Assembly: GCA_022984795.1 (NCBI GenBank)
Contig: JALIHJ010000049.1
Span: 1 to 64,000 of the forward strand
Length of the DNA stretch: 64,000 nucleotides
Direction of reading: 5' to 3'
DNA from: Fabrea salina
Lineage: Eukaryota > Ciliophora > Heterotrichea > Heterotrichida > Fabreidae
The notes under the pieces are model-generated. The model worked only from the letters and a program-made list of their open reading frames with translations. It was not told the DNA's origin and did not search any database. A program made the position numbers and the translations under genes. Of the stretch, positions 37,872 to 47,468 are shown one piece after another. The stretch's first letter is position 1, and every line of letters starts with the position of its first letter.

Positions 37872-39644
37872 ATGAGAGTGATCGATCATATCCAGGAGCG
37901 CAAACGCCAAGGAAAAGTTCCTTACTACTCCTTTGAGTACTTCCCACCTAAGACTGAGGAAGGCAAAGTGAACCTTAAAGACCGTGTAGAGCGCATGGTT
38001 AGTGACTTAGACCCCTTGTTCATCGATGTGACTTGGGGAGCAGGTGGCTCTACATCAGAAGCATCTTTGCAAGTGTCTCACTGGCTCCAAACCTACTCAG
38101 GAGCTGAAGTCATGATGCACTTAACCCTTACCAACATGTCTTTGGAAGATTTAGACAATGCACTTGAAAAGGCCAAAGAACTGGGCATCAACAACATTCT
38201 GGCTCTCCGAGGTGACCCTCCTAGTGGCCAAGAAAGGTGGGTTCCCCCTGGAGCTGGACTTGAGTACGCTTCCGACCTTGTGAGGTACATCAAGCAGAAG
38301 TACGGAGACTACTTTGGAGTTGCTGTAGCAGGGTACGCTGAAGGCCACGTAGACTGTGAAACCAGAGACCAAGACATAAGGAACCTCAAAACAAAGGTAG
38401 ACGCAGGAGCTGACTTAGTCATCACTCAGTTCTTTTACGACGTAGATACTTTCCTGGACTTTGTGGACAGGTGCAGAGAAATAGGCATTACTTGCCCCAT
38501 CATTCCAGGAATCATGCCCATCCAGAACTACCAAGGCTTCCACAAAATGACTACTTTTTGCCAAACAAAGGTTCCTCAGGAGATCCTTGACAGACTTGAA
38601 GAAATAAAAGACGATGAAGACGCTGTGAAGGACTACGGCGTTGAGTTGGGCACCAAGATGGTCAAGAAGATGATTGAGCACGGAATCGAAGGCTTCCACT
38701 TCTACACACTTAACTTGGAAAGGACAGTCCGCAGAACCCTAGAGAACCTAAACATCATCCAGAAAGAAAGAGACACTCCCTGGAGAAAGGTTGCAACCAG
38801 GCAGACCGAAGGAGTCAGACCTATCTTTTGGAACTACAGACCTAAGTCCTACATTGACAGGACCTATTCTTGGGACGACTACCCCAACGGAAGGTGGGGA
38901 GACTCCAGAAGTCCTGCCTTCGGCTTTTCATACCCGATGGAAAGGTACCCACTTTACACCCTTAAACAGCAAGAGTCCCTTATTAAAAAGTGGGGAACTC
39001 CAACTTCCATAGAAGACATTGAAGAAGTGTTTGTTAAGTTCTTGAAACACGAAATTGACAGACTTCCTTGGTACGAAGAAATTGTTGACAAGGAAACCCT
39101 AATCATCCAAAACTTACTGCAAAACATGAACAGAAAGGGCTTGCTCACCCTTAACAGTCAGCCACAAGTAAACGGACTCCCCTCCTCAAACCCTGGAGTA
39201 GGCTGGGGCCCCACTAAACCTGAAGGTTACATCTACCAACGTGCCTACATTGAGTTCTTCAGTCCCCAAAATAAAGTAGAAGACATCATTGAAGAACTTT
39301 CGAAGAACCCCACCATTTCCTATGTCGCAACTGACATTCAGGGCAACTTAAAAACCAACATTCCTGAAGGCACAACTATAGCTGCAACTTGGGGAGTTTT
39401 CCCTAACAGAGAAGTTGTGCAGCCAACCATTGTTGACAGAGACGTTTTCTACAACTGGTGGAGCAAAGAAGCTTTTAACGTTTGGTTGAACGAGTGGGGC
39501 TCCCTCTACGAAAAAGACTCTGAGTCTTACAACTTGCTCAAGTATATCCACGACACTTACTACTTGTTCATGGTAGTAGAGAACGACTACATCAAAGGAA
39601 ACATCGAAAAGGTATTTGAAAGAGTCCTTGAAAGGTTATCTTAA
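37872..39644 (+). CDS. MTHFR: Methylenetetrahydrofolate reductase
   Basis: A 590-aa protein. The N-terminal catalytic TIM barrel (about 1-300) carries YSFEYFPPKTEEG (catalytic Glu region), FIDVTWGAGGSTSE, MHLTLTNMSLED and ILALRGDPP (FAD/folate site). It makes 5-methyl-THF for methionine synthesis. The C-terminal half (about 330-590) is the eukaryotic SAM-sensing regulatory domain, with WDDYPNGRWGDSRSPAFG, GVGWGPTKPEGYIYQRAYIEFF and TWGVFPNREVVQPTIV. Length and order match eukaryotic MTHFR (about 600-656 aa), without the Ser-rich human N-terminal extension. The TAA stop directly abuts the stop of the convergent ALDH7 gene with no base between. Confidence 0.96.
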   Translation: MRVIDHIQERKRQGKVPYYSFEYFPPKTEEGKVNLKDRVERMVSDLDPLFIDVTWGAGGSTSEASLQVSHWLQTYSGAEVMMHLTLTNMSLEDLDNALEKAKELGINNILALRGDPPSGQERWVPPGAGLEYASDLVRYIKQKYGDYFGVAVAGYAEGHVDCETRDQDIRNLKTKVDAGADLVITQFFYDVDTFLDFVDRCREIGITCPIIPGIMPIQNYQGFHKMTTFCQTKVPQEILDRLEEIKDDEDAVKDYGVELGTKMVKKMIEHGIEGFHFYTLNLERTVRRTLENLNIIQKERDTPWRKVATRQTEGVRPIFWNYRPKSYIDRTYSWDDYPNGRWGDSRSPAFGFSYPMERYPLYTLKQQESLIKKWGTPTSIEDIEEVFVKFLKHEIDRLPWYEEIVDKETLIIQNLLQNMNRKGLLTLNSQPQVNGLPSSNPGVGWGPTKPEGYIYQRAYIEFFSPQNKVEDIIEELSKNPTISYVATDIQGNLKTNIPEGTTIAATWGVFPNREVVQPTIVDRDVFYNWWSKEAFNVWLNEWGSLYEKDSESYNLLKYIHDTYYLFMVVENDYIKGNIEKVFERVLERLS

Positions 39645-41180
39645 CTAAATATCGAACTTGACGCCTTGCGCAAGTGGTAGTTCGTCAGAGTAGTTAATGG
39701 CGCAAGTGCTTCTTCTCATGTACTGCTTCCAAGCGTCACTTCCACTTTCTCTTCCACCTCCAGTTTCTTTTTCCCCTCCAAAAGCACCTCCGATTTCAGC
39801 TCCAGAAGGTCCCATGTTCACGTTCACAAGACCTGTATCGGAGCCGTTAGGTCCTAGCCACTCCCACATGTTCTTCAAAGAAGTAGTGAAAATGCCACTG
39901 GAGAGTCCTTGTGGCACAGAGTTGTTCAGAGCTATTCCTTCTTCTAAGCTTGAAAACTTGAATATGTAAAGAATAGGGCAGAACAGTTCTTCCTTAACTA
40001 TGTCTGCCTCGTGCGAAATCTCAGCAATTGTAGGCTCTACGTAGTAACCAGGTTTATCGGTAAAGGCATTTCCCCCTGTTATTATGTTTCCGCCTTGGGC
40101 TTTGATTCTTTCAATCCCATCTAAGAAAATGTTAACTGAGTTCTGACTGTGCAGAGGCCCCATCAGTGTTGAGGAGTCTAGCGGGTCTCCAATGGTGATG
40201 TTTTTGTAAGCTGCTACTAGTCTTTCCTTAAAGGTGTCGTAAACAGACTCGTGGATGAGCATCCTTCTAAGTGAAGTGCATCTCTGACCTGCAGTTCCAG
40301 CTGCTGCAAACACACAAGCCCTCAAAGCTAGTTCTACGTCTGCGTCGTCCATAACTACAACAGCGTTGTTGCCTCCTAACTCCAACAAAACTTTTCCAAA
40401 CCTTTCATGAACTACTTGGCTGACGTACTTGCCTGTTTTGGTTGAACCAGTGAAAGAAACTAGTTTAACCCTAGGGTCTCTAATGAGCCCCTCGCCCACA
40501 ACTTCGACGGGTCCAGTAACTGTAGTTACAATCGCAGGAGGCAACCCGTTGTCGATCAGAACCTGAGTTACAATTCTGACTAGGGCTATTGTTACTAACT
40601 GAGTAGTGGGAGACCCTTTCCAAATCACGCAGTTACCGCAGGCCAAAGCAATAGCGCTGTTCCAGCCAAACACTGCACAAGGAAAGTTAAAGGCTGTAAT
40701 GACTCCACAGATTCCTAAAGGATTCCACATTTCCAAAAGTTGGTGTTTAGGTCTTTCAGAAGGAAGCACCTTGCCTTCAAGTTGCCTGCTCAAGCCCAAG
40801 GCAAAGTCACAGATGTCTATGAACTCCTGGACCTCCCCAAGACCTTCGCTGTAAATCTTGCCCATGACTAAGCTTACTAGTTTTCCTAAAGCTTCTTTTT
40901 TCTGGCGAACAGCGTCTCCTATCTGGCGGATAATATCGCCTCTTATAGGAGCTGGGGTGTTGCGCCATACCTTAAAAGCTTCCTCAGCGTTGGAAAGACA
41001 AGACTCTAGGTCTTCTTTGGTTCCCTGGCGTACTTTTGCTACAGCTTTGCCAGTGATAGGAGAATACTCCTGGACTTCTTCTCCACTGCCCCTCCAAGTT
41101 CCGTCGAAGCATCCGTCGTTAACTCGGTCCAAGCCTAACTCTGCTAAGAATTGGTAGTCTGCAAATGTCAGTTCTGCCAT
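39645..41180 (-). CDS. ALDH7A1: Aldehyde dehydrogenase 7 family (antiquitin)
   Basis: A 511-aa NAD-dependent dehydrogenase of the ALDH7 family, which oxidises alpha-aminoadipic semialdehyde in lysine breakdown. Family-specific stretches include the N-terminal YQFLAELGL, GKIYSEGLGEVQEFIDICDFALGLSRQLEG and HQLLEMWNPLGICGVITAFNFPCAVFGWNSAIAL. Catalytic residues are Glu in LELGGNN (about 266) and Cys in GTAGQRCTS (about 300). The C-terminal GAEIGGAFGGEKETGGGRESGSDAWKQYMRR-type end is intact (short quote: GGGRESGSDAWK). No mitochondrial leader is visible, so it is probably cytosolic. TAG stop; 0 nt to MTHFR. Confidence 0.95.
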   Translation of the reverse strand: MAELTFADYQFLAELGLDRVNDGCFDGTWRGSGEEVQEYSPITGKAVAKVRQGTKEDLESCLSNAEEAFKVWRNTPAPIRGDIIRQIGDAVRQKKEALGKLVSLVMGKIYSEGLGEVQEFIDICDFALGLSRQLEGKVLPSERPKHQLLEMWNPLGICGVITAFNFPCAVFGWNSAIALACGNCVIWKGSPTTQLVTIALVRIVTQVLIDNGLPPAIVTTVTGPVEVVGEGLIRDPRVKLVSFTGSTKTGKYVSQVVHERFGKVLLELGGNNAVVVMDDADVELALRACVFAAAGTAGQRCTSLRRMLIHESVYDTFKERLVAAYKNITIGDPLDSSTLMGPLHSQNSVNIFLDGIERIKAQGGNIITGGNAFTDKPGYYVEPTIAEISHEADIVKEELFCPILYIFKFSSLEEGIALNNSVPQGLSSGIFTTSLKNMWEWLGPNGSDTGLVNVNMGPSGAEIGGAFGGEKETGGGRESGSDAWKQYMRRSTCAINYSDELPLAQGVKFDI

Positions 41181-41214
41181 TTATTAAAGGACCACATTTT
41201 TTAAAGCACTTAAG

Positions 41215-43686
41215 TTAGTTAAAAGCTATGTCAAATACTTGGTGGTACTCTTCAACGAACTCAACTTGCATGTCCTTTTTAAGAGCATCGCTGAGTTCTT
41301 TCCAGTTGTGTTTGTTTTGGGCAGGAATAACTACTTTGTTGACTCCTTCTCTTTTAGCAGCAACAACTTTTTCTTTGAGACCTCCGATTGCAAGTACTTT
41401 CCCCGTTAAGGATATTTCCCCTGTCATCGCTAAGTTGTTAGTAACTGGAGTCCCCATTGCCAGACTTAGCATTGCTGTTGTAATTGTAATCCCTGCCGAG
41501 GGCCCGTCTTTGGGAGTAGCTCCTTCTGGCACGTGGATATGTATTGAGTTTTCGTCAAGGAAGTGGTTGCCTTTTTCGTGAGCGAACTTGCGAGCAAAGG
41601 TATAAGCTATTTGAATGCTTTCGGACATCACTTGCTTAAGGTTCCCCGTCATAGTTAGTCTGGGTTCCTTTTCTTCGCCAGAAAACTTAGACTTTGAAAT
41701 CTCAATGTACAAAGCAGAGCCTCCCATACTGGTGTAAGCCAAACCCATAACAACACCTGCGGGCAGTGTTTGGTACAACTTCCTTTGAGGAAAGTCTGGC
41801 TGCCCTGCGTACTCTGCTAAGTTTTCAGAAGTAATCTTTACAGGCTCTGAAAGACCCTCTACAATTTGTCTGGCAAGTTTTTCAAGCATTCTGGTGATTT
41901 TCTTTTGGAGACTTCTGACTCCAGCTTCCCTTGCGTAGTTCTCTATTAAGTAGGCTTTGGCTTCTTCATCGATGCTGAAAAGTTCAGTCTTTTCTTCAAG
42001 ACTAGTGTTTTTAATGGCTTCAGGAAGAAGGTGCCTGTTCAGAATCTGCATCTTTTCTTCAGCAGTGTAGCCTTCCACATGTATAATGTCCATTCTGTCC
42101 CTCAGTATAGGACTTATTTCTTCAGGAAAGTTAGCTGTAGTGATAAACAGTACTTTGCTCAGGTCCACAGTAGTGTCCAAGTAGTGGTCTAGGAAAGAGT
42201 TGTTCTGGGCAGGGTCTAGTATTTCTAACAAAGCATTTTCTGGAGATCCCTGGAAAGCTCTTCTGCCTAATTTGTCGATTTCATCAATCAAGATAAGTGG
42301 GTTTTCTGAACCAGTGTTTTTAAGAGCTGATATGAGTTTTCCTGGCTGGGCTCCGACGTAAGTGCGTCTGTGGCCCTTTAACTCAGAAACGTCCTCAAGT
42401 CCTCCCAAAGAGATTCTAAAGTACTTTCTGTTCAAAGCCTCAGCTATGGACTTAGCAATCGATGTTTTCCCTACTCCAGGAGGCCCTGTGAAGCACAGAA
42501 TCTTTCCTTTAGAGTGGCCTTTGAGAGTACTTACTGCCAAGAACTCAAGTATTCTGTCCTTAACAGACTTCATTCCGTAGTGGTCTCTGTCCAGAATTTC
42601 TTTGGCCTTTTTGATGTCAAGAGTTTCCTCAGTAAAGACTCCGTAAGGTAAACTAGTTAGCCAGTCTAAGTAAGTCCTAGTGATATGGAACTCGCCTGCT
42701 GCTTTTTCAGTCATCATTAGCTTGTCCATTTCTTCGTCAATCACCTTTTGGATGTGTTCTGGAACTTCTTTGCCTTCTAAGTTCTTTTGGTATTTTATCT
42801 TCAAAGTTTCTTTTTCGTCTTTGTCAAGTCCAAGTCTGTTTTTAATCAGGTTAAGTATTTCCCTGTACATGTGTTCTTCGCTGGCTTTGGCTATTTTGGA
42901 CTGGGCTTCTTCTTGCAGGTTCCTCATTGCGTTTCTCATTTGCAGGTGTTCTTGGAGCAGTTCTGTGGTTCTTTTGAGTCTTTCAGAAAAGTCAATTACT
43001 TCAAAAATGCCCTGCACCTTTTTAGTGTCGCACATGTAAGACAGCATAGTGCCTACGTAGTTCAAAAAGTCTTGGTCGTACCTCATGTTGAACCTTTGGC
43101 CTATAATTTCTAAGGTGGCCATTTCGCTGTTACTTAAGTGCGACTTGAGTTCTTCTAGCTTCTCCACAAGTAGCTTCATCATGGTTTGGTCGTCTTCATT
43201 CTGGATTTGGCTTTCTTCTTCGAAGTGATGCAATTTAACCAAAGGAAAAGGAGTTTCGCCTGAAGGAGGCTCTAGAACCTCTGCAAACTTCACTCGGTGC
43301 AAAGGGTCTAGGGTAATGGTTCTGTCGAATTTGTTAAAAGAAGTTTTGCAAAGAGCCCCAATGTCATAGATTGCGTCTAGATCTTTCAAAGAAACTATTG
43401 AGTGCAGAGCTAGGGACTCTAGTTCTTTGGTGTCTTCTCTGGGCTTTACTACAAAAGCACCTACTTGAGCTGTGTAGGAATCTGAGACCAAAAACTTGTA
43501 GAGTTCTGGGGACAGTCTGAATCTAATCAGATGCTTGGGGAAAATGGGGTGTCTTGGAATTGGCAGAACCCTTACTATTTCTGAGTTCTCTTTTTGGGCT
43601 TCCTCTGCTGGGCTTTCTTCAAAGGTGAACTCGTTGAAAAACCTTTTCATAGGCGACTTCTTAAAAGCCTTAATAGCTCTAAGCAT
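41215..43686 (-). CDS. LONP1: Mitochondrial Lon protease
   Basis: An 823-aa AAA+ serine protease of the mitochondrial matrix. The first 20 residues are basic and hydrophobic (MLRAIKAFKKSPMKRFF), a plausible presequence. The Lon N-domain (about 38-250) starts VLPIPRHPIFP. A helical linker follows, then the AAA+ module with Walker A GPPGVGKTS (about 402-410), the Lon-type ISLGGLEDVSELKGHRRTYVGAQPG, Walker B LILIDEIDKLG and an arginine finger region. The protease domain (about 620-815) carries catalytic Ser in KDGPSAG (about 728) and Lys in LTGKVLAIGGLKEK (about 770). It degrades damaged or regulatory matrix proteins. It is shorter than human LONP1 (959 aa), mainly in the N-terminal half. Confidence 0.96.
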   Translation of the reverse strand: MLRAIKAFKKSPMKRFFNEFTFEESPAEEAQKENSEIVRVLPIPRHPIFPKHLIRFRLSPELYKFLVSDSYTAQVGAFVVKPREDTKELESLALHSIVSLKDLDAIYDIGALCKTSFNKFDRTITLDPLHRVKFAEVLEPPSGETPFPLVKLHHFEEESQIQNEDDQTMMKLLVEKLEELKSHLSNSEMATLEIIGQRFNMRYDQDFLNYVGTMLSYMCDTKKVQGIFEVIDFSERLKRTTELLQEHLQMRNAMRNLQEEAQSKIAKASEEHMYREILNLIKNRLGLDKDEKETLKIKYQKNLEGKEVPEHIQKVIDEEMDKLMMTEKAAGEFHITRTYLDWLTSLPYGVFTEETLDIKKAKEILDRDHYGMKSVKDRILEFLAVSTLKGHSKGKILCFTGPPGVGKTSIAKSIAEALNRKYFRISLGGLEDVSELKGHRRTYVGAQPGKLISALKNTGSENPLILIDEIDKLGRRAFQGSPENALLEILDPAQNNSFLDHYLDTTVDLSKVLFITTANFPEEISPILRDRMDIIHVEGYTAEEKMQILNRHLLPEAIKNTSLEEKTELFSIDEEAKAYLIENYAREAGVRSLQKKITRMLEKLARQIVEGLSEPVKITSENLAEYAGQPDFPQRKLYQTLPAGVVMGLAYTSMGGSALYIEISKSKFSGEEKEPRLTMTGNLKQVMSESIQIAYTFARKFAHEKGNHFLDENSIHIHVPEGATPKDGPSAGITITTAMLSLAMGTPVTNNLAMTGEISLTGKVLAIGGLKEKVVAAKREGVNKVVIPAQNKHNWKELSDALKKDMQVEFVEEYHQVFDIAFN

Positions 43687-43737
43687 TTTTATTACTGATT
43701 AGTAAAGCTAAAATGGGGAACTTTTTCAGGATTAAGC

Positions 43738-44958
43738 TTACTTTAACGATTTAAGAGTAAGTGCAGCACTTATGCCACAGACAAACCCCAGTGAAAGTAG
43801 TCCTCCAGCAGCAAGTATGTTTGTGTAGTGACTCTTTAGCATGCAAAGTAAAGAGCTCTCGGCTTTAGGTGGCTGGGCTTCGCCTTCGATTGTAAAGCCA
43901 TTGTCTAGCATCCATTGGTCGTTTACAAACTTAGTCATGTAATTGCGCATAGAATCTGGAAGTATTACAACTACCCTTTTTCCGGCTGGAAGCGACTTAG
44001 CAACTTGGATGGCTGCCCACATATTGGCGCCAGCAGTGCCTCCTACCATAAGCCCTTCGTGCTTTATAAGGTTCCTAGCAGTAGAGAAGCAGTTTTGGTC
44101 GTTGACTTTAATCCACCGGTCCACTAAGTTGCGGTTGCAAGTTCTAGGCACAAAATCATAGCCTATTCCTTCTACCTTGTAGGGACCAGAAGCTGCGTTT
44201 TCTGGATCTGATATTATGGAACCTTCAGGGTCAGCCGCTACTATTTGAACGTTAGGCAACTTTTCCTTGAGTTTCCTTGAAAGTCCAGTTAGTGTGCCGC
44301 CTGTGCCTGCTGAAACCACAACGTAGTCAAGCTTGCCATCACACTGTTCAAGGATCTCTTCAGCAGTAGTGTCATAGTGAGCTAAGGGATTTGAAGGGTT
44401 GGAAAACTGGTCAAGAATTACTGAATTGGGCAACTCAGACTGTAACTTCTTTGCAACACCTGCTATGCTTTCTGGGGAACCAAAAGGAGCTCCAGGACAC
44501 CTTACAACTTGAGCCCCAAATGCTTTCAGAGTGTCACTTTTTTCTGTTGACATCTTCTCGGGCATAGTAACGATGAGCTTGTACCCCTTGACAGCAGCTG
44601 CCATTGCTAAAGCAATTCCAGTGTTTCCAGCAGTTGCTTCGATTAGAGTGTATCCAGGAGAAATTCTGCCAGTCTTTTCAGCGTCCTCAATGATTCTGCG
44701 GCCAATTCTGCACTTGACTGAGCCTCCTGGATTCAAGTACTCGCACTTTGCCAAAACTTCGCACTGAATATTTTCTTTTTTGCAGAGCGAATTCACACGC
44801 ACCATAGGAGTGTTGCCTATGGCATCAAGGACACTGTTGCAAATCTTAGGAGTAGGAGCGTGGCATTCTTTGGTGTGAGGTGAAGGTTTTTCACTGTTGA
44901 GACTCCACTTGCAAGGTGTCTTTGTGTATCTGATGTCAAAGGATTTAGCGTGTGACAT
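43738..44958 (-). CDS. Tail-anchored cystathionine beta-synthase paralog lacking CBS domains
   Basis: A 406-aa protein starting at ATG 44958 (MSHAKSFDIRYTKTPCKW), which aligns with the start of the other CBS gene; the upstream frame begins only at TTG. The heme-type Cys (TPCKW) and His (SPH) are present, and so are the PLP Lys (K82) and GTGGT. Neighbouring residues that are invariant in CBS differ: SVKDR has become SVKCR, TSGNTG is TAGNTG and GGSSGS is GGTAGA. The Bateman pair is missing. It is replaced by a linker and one hydrophobic segment at the extreme C-terminus (about 378-402, LAAGGLLSLGFVCGISAALTL), a typical tail anchor for the mitochondrial outer membrane or ER. It is a PLP-fold paralog, possibly with altered or lost catalysis. 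Confidence 0.85.
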   Translation of the reverse strand: MSHAKSFDIRYTKTPCKWSLNSEKPSPHTKECHAPTPKICNSVLDAIGNTPMVRVNSLCKKENIQCEVLAKCEYLNPGGSVKCRIGRRIIEDAEKTGRISPGYTLIEATAGNTGIALAMAAAVKGYKLIVTMPEKMSTEKSDTLKAFGAQVVRCPGAPFGSPESIAGVAKKLQSELPNSVILDQFSNPSNPLAHYDTTAEEILEQCDGKLDYVVVSAGTGGTLTGLSRKLKEKLPNVQIVAADPEGSIISDPENAASGPYKVEGIGYDFVPRTCNRNLVDRWIKVNDQNCFSTARNLIKHEGLMVGGTAGANMWAAIQVAKSLPAGKRVVVILPDSMRNYMTKFVNDQWMLDNGFTIEGEAQPPKAESSLLCMLKSHYTNILAAGGLLSLGFVCGISAALTLKSLK

Positions 44959-45046
44959 TTTGTGGCTGGAAGTTTTTATTACTGCCACAATATGGTTTAG
45001 AAAACTTAAGTCCAACTAATAACAACTCTTAAAGTTCTTAGTTAAT

Positions 45047-46831
45047 ATGTCAGAAGAGGACAAGGCCTTTGAAGTGTTGTGGCAAGAAATCAAACTTAGC
45101 AACCACTCAAACGTTTTAAGTCTAGCTTCTAAACTGCCCAGTTCTGACCAGGCAGTACTCAAAACCCAAGTCATAGCTCACATAAGCCTTTCTAACTACT
45201 CCCAAGCTCTGAGCCTTTCACAGAGTTCGGAAGACTTGCTTTTTGAAACGGCTTACTGTCACTACAAGCTAGGAGACTACAACTCGTGTCTTAGTATTTG
45301 TCAGAACCAAAAGTCTCAGAAGTTCAAGCAACTCAAAGCACAAGCCTGCTTCCGCTCATGCCTTTTCGAAGAAGCAATGGCTGACTACGAAGAACTGCTT
45401 CAAGCAGAAACGGACAACACAGAACTACTCATTAACCTTTCAGCTAGTGCAGTGGCTCCAGGGATTTACGAAAGAGGAGTGGACCACATGCTGCTTCAGC
45501 ACTCTTCAACCTGGGAAATACTTTTCAACAAAGCTTGTGCTCTTTGTGGACTGCAAAAGTTCTCTGAGGCGCTTAGCATTCTAGAAAGCGTAGAAAGCCA
45601 GATTAAAAAAGACAGTGACCTTCAAGACGAAATATGGATGGTCAAAGCTCAAAGGGCCTATATCTACCAGAAAACTGAAGAGTACCAAAGAGCTTCTGAA
45701 ATCTACCAAGAAATTCTTAAAGGCGACTCTGAAGGAAACTTAAAAGCTATTGCCAAAAACAACCTTTTAGTCCTTAAAAAAGACGAAAGTGGAGAAGCCA
45801 TAAAGCAACTCAAAGAAGCTGTAGCTGAGTCTGCAAAACTAACTACTCTTCAAAAGATAGGCATCTTGCTGAACCTAGCTATTATAGCACACAAAAGGAG
45901 GAGAAAAGAAGACTTGAACAAAGCCATAGACGAGTGCCAGAAGTGGAGTGTTTCAGACGAAAGACTAGCAAGTGTGAAGTCACTTATTCTTCTGAAAGAA
46001 AAAAAACACCAAGACTACAAAGACTACTTGCTTTCTCTAAACCAACCCTGGGCTTACATTTTGCTGTCTGAGATTTACTTGCACCAAAACAAGCACTTAG
46101 AAGCCTCAGAAGCTTTACTTGCTTTAAAAGAAAAAGACCCTAGTTACTGCAAGATTGAGTACTACATAACACTTTGTGAAGTGCTTGAAGAGTCCAAACA
46201 ACTAGAAATAGCTGCTTCTGTTCTAGAAGAAGCCTCCAAAAAGTTCACTGACTCTAGAATTTGGAAACTCTGGGCTGAAACCCACCTAAAACTAGGCAAC
46301 CCTCAAAAAGCCTCTGAAATATACTCAGAGTACCTTTCAAACACTTACAACCAAGAATTCCAGGCCCAACTGGTCCTTTCTAAAGCATCCCAAAACATTT
46401 CTGAGGCCGAAAAGTACGCTTCGCAACTTCCCCAAGTAAACCTGAAAGCACTCTACAGTTCAGGAGACCGTTTAGAGTCACTAGACGAGATTCTAGACCG
46501 CTTAGAGTTTGCAAACTTGACTTGGAAACAAAAAATAGAAGAAAAAGGCCCAACTGAAATAAAGTCCAAAAAAAGAAAAAGGAAACCCCGCTACCCCAAA
46601 GGAATAGACCCCAACGACCCCAACAAACCCCAGCCTGACCCTGAAAGGTGGATTCCTCTAAAAGAACGCAAAGCCTTCAGAAAGAAGTACAGGAAGAAGC
46701 AACAAAAGATGAAAGGGCCTCAGGGAGCCGCAGCAGAAAAAGAAAAAGAAATCGGAGTCTTCTCAAGAGGACCTTCCACTGCCCACACAGAAGCAGTAGG
46801 AGAAAAAGCTAAGAAAAAGCGAAAGAAGTAA
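45047..46831 (+). CDS. SRP72: Signal recognition particle subunit SRP72
   Basis: A 594-aa protein. TPR helices fill about residues 10-450 (repeated A-x-Y-x-x-L/A-x-E patterns), the SRP68-binding part. The C-terminus has the diagnostic SRP72 RNA-binding motif: a Lys/Arg run (KKRKRKPRYPKG) followed by DPNDPNKPQPDPERWIPL and KERKAFRKKYRKKQQKMKGPQG, which contacts 7SL RNA. SRP targets nascent secretory proteins to the ER. Its stop lies 6 nt from the stop of the convergent 2-TM gene. Confidence 0.95.
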   Translation: MSEEDKAFEVLWQEIKLSNHSNVLSLASKLPSSDQAVLKTQVIAHISLSNYSQALSLSQSSEDLLFETAYCHYKLGDYNSCLSICQNQKSQKFKQLKAQACFRSCLFEEAMADYEELLQAETDNTELLINLSASAVAPGIYERGVDHMLLQHSSTWEILFNKACALCGLQKFSEALSILESVESQIKKDSDLQDEIWMVKAQRAYIYQKTEEYQRASEIYQEILKGDSEGNLKAIAKNNLLVLKKDESGEAIKQLKEAVAESAKLTTLQKIGILLNLAIIAHKRRRKEDLNKAIDECQKWSVSDERLASVKSLILLKEKKHQDYKDYLLSLNQPWAYILLSEIYLHQNKHLEASEALLALKEKDPSYCKIEYYITLCEVLEESKQLEIAASVLEEASKKFTDSRIWKLWAETHLKLGNPQKASEIYSEYLSNTYNQEFQAQLVLSKASQNISEAEKYASQLPQVNLKALYSSGDRLESLDEILDRLEFANLTWKQKIEEKGPTEIKSKKRKRKPRYPKGIDPNDPNKPQPDPERWIPLKERKAFRKKYRKKQQKMKGPQGAAAEKEKEIGVFSRGPSTAHTEAVGEKAKKKRKK

Positions 46832-46837
46832 TTAACA

Positions 46838-47452
46838 TTAAGCTTTTGACACTCTCTTTATTGTTACTTGGCCTTCAATCCCTATGAAGCCTTTGATTTT
46901 AGTTGCCTTTTTCATTGCAGTGTTTTTAGACATTGTTTCTAAGACTTTTAAGTCAGTTCCGTTCTTCAAATACATGACTACTTTGTAGTGCATAGAGTTT
47001 TTGTACTCGTGCTTTACACTTTCTTTGTAAAGACCTACATCAGTGATGCTCTTCAAAGAGTAACTTTGGTGTTTCCACTTAAAAAACAAAACCCATTTGG
47101 TCCTTTGGAACAAACCAGCAACCTTGTCAATAGTCACCACTTCCACTTTTCCAAAGAACAAAAGCACTGCACTTATCAAGTAAAAAACTAGAATTAACAC
47201 GTACTGCCACCAAAACCCTTCGTCATACCCGTTGAACAGTTTGATGTCTGAAGTAAGGTGCAGCAGCAGTAATGTATTCACGGCTACAATGAAAATCGAT
47301 AAGCTCCAAACAGCCCAAGGAAGTCTCCGCATAGTTAAGGACTCTCCTTCTTCGAAGCTATCGATGTCCACATCTTCTAGGTTGCAAGAGTCTTTTGTCG
47401 CAGAAGAGTTCTTAAGTGTCTTTTTAGCTAGTGATTCTTTTCTGTCTAACAT
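46838..47452 (-). CDS. Two-TM membrane protein with PH-like C-terminal domain
   Basis: A 204-aa protein. The open frame runs 43 codons further upstream into the cyclin H gene, but the ATG at 47452 (MLDRKESLAKK) lies just after the cyclin stop and is the likely start. The N-terminal 42 residues are acidic and Ser-rich. Two membrane helices lie at about 46-66 and 80-100 with a short loop. The C-terminal 100 residues are soluble and beta-rich (FGKVEVVTIDKVAGLFQRTK, MHYKVVMYLKNGTDLKVLE), like bacterial-PH or photosystem-assembly-type domains on 2-TM proteins. Family not recognised. Confidence 0.65.
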   Translation of the reverse strand: MLDRKESLAKKTLKNSSATKDSCNLEDVDIDSFEEGESLTMRRLPWAVWSLSIFIVAVNTLLLLHLTSDIKLFNGYDEGFWWQYVLILVFYLISAVLLFFGKVEVVTIDKVAGLFQRTKWVLFFKWKHQSYSLKSITDVGLYKESVKHEYKNSMHYKVVMYLKNGTDLKVLETMSKNTAMKKATKIKGFIGIEGQVTIKRVSKA

Positions 47453-47468
47453 AAACTTATCATATTTA

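Noticed and set aside
44959-45015. TTG start and 19-residue leader of the second CBS gene
   Set aside because: The first codon is TTG, and the alignment with the other CBS gene begins at the ATG at 44958.
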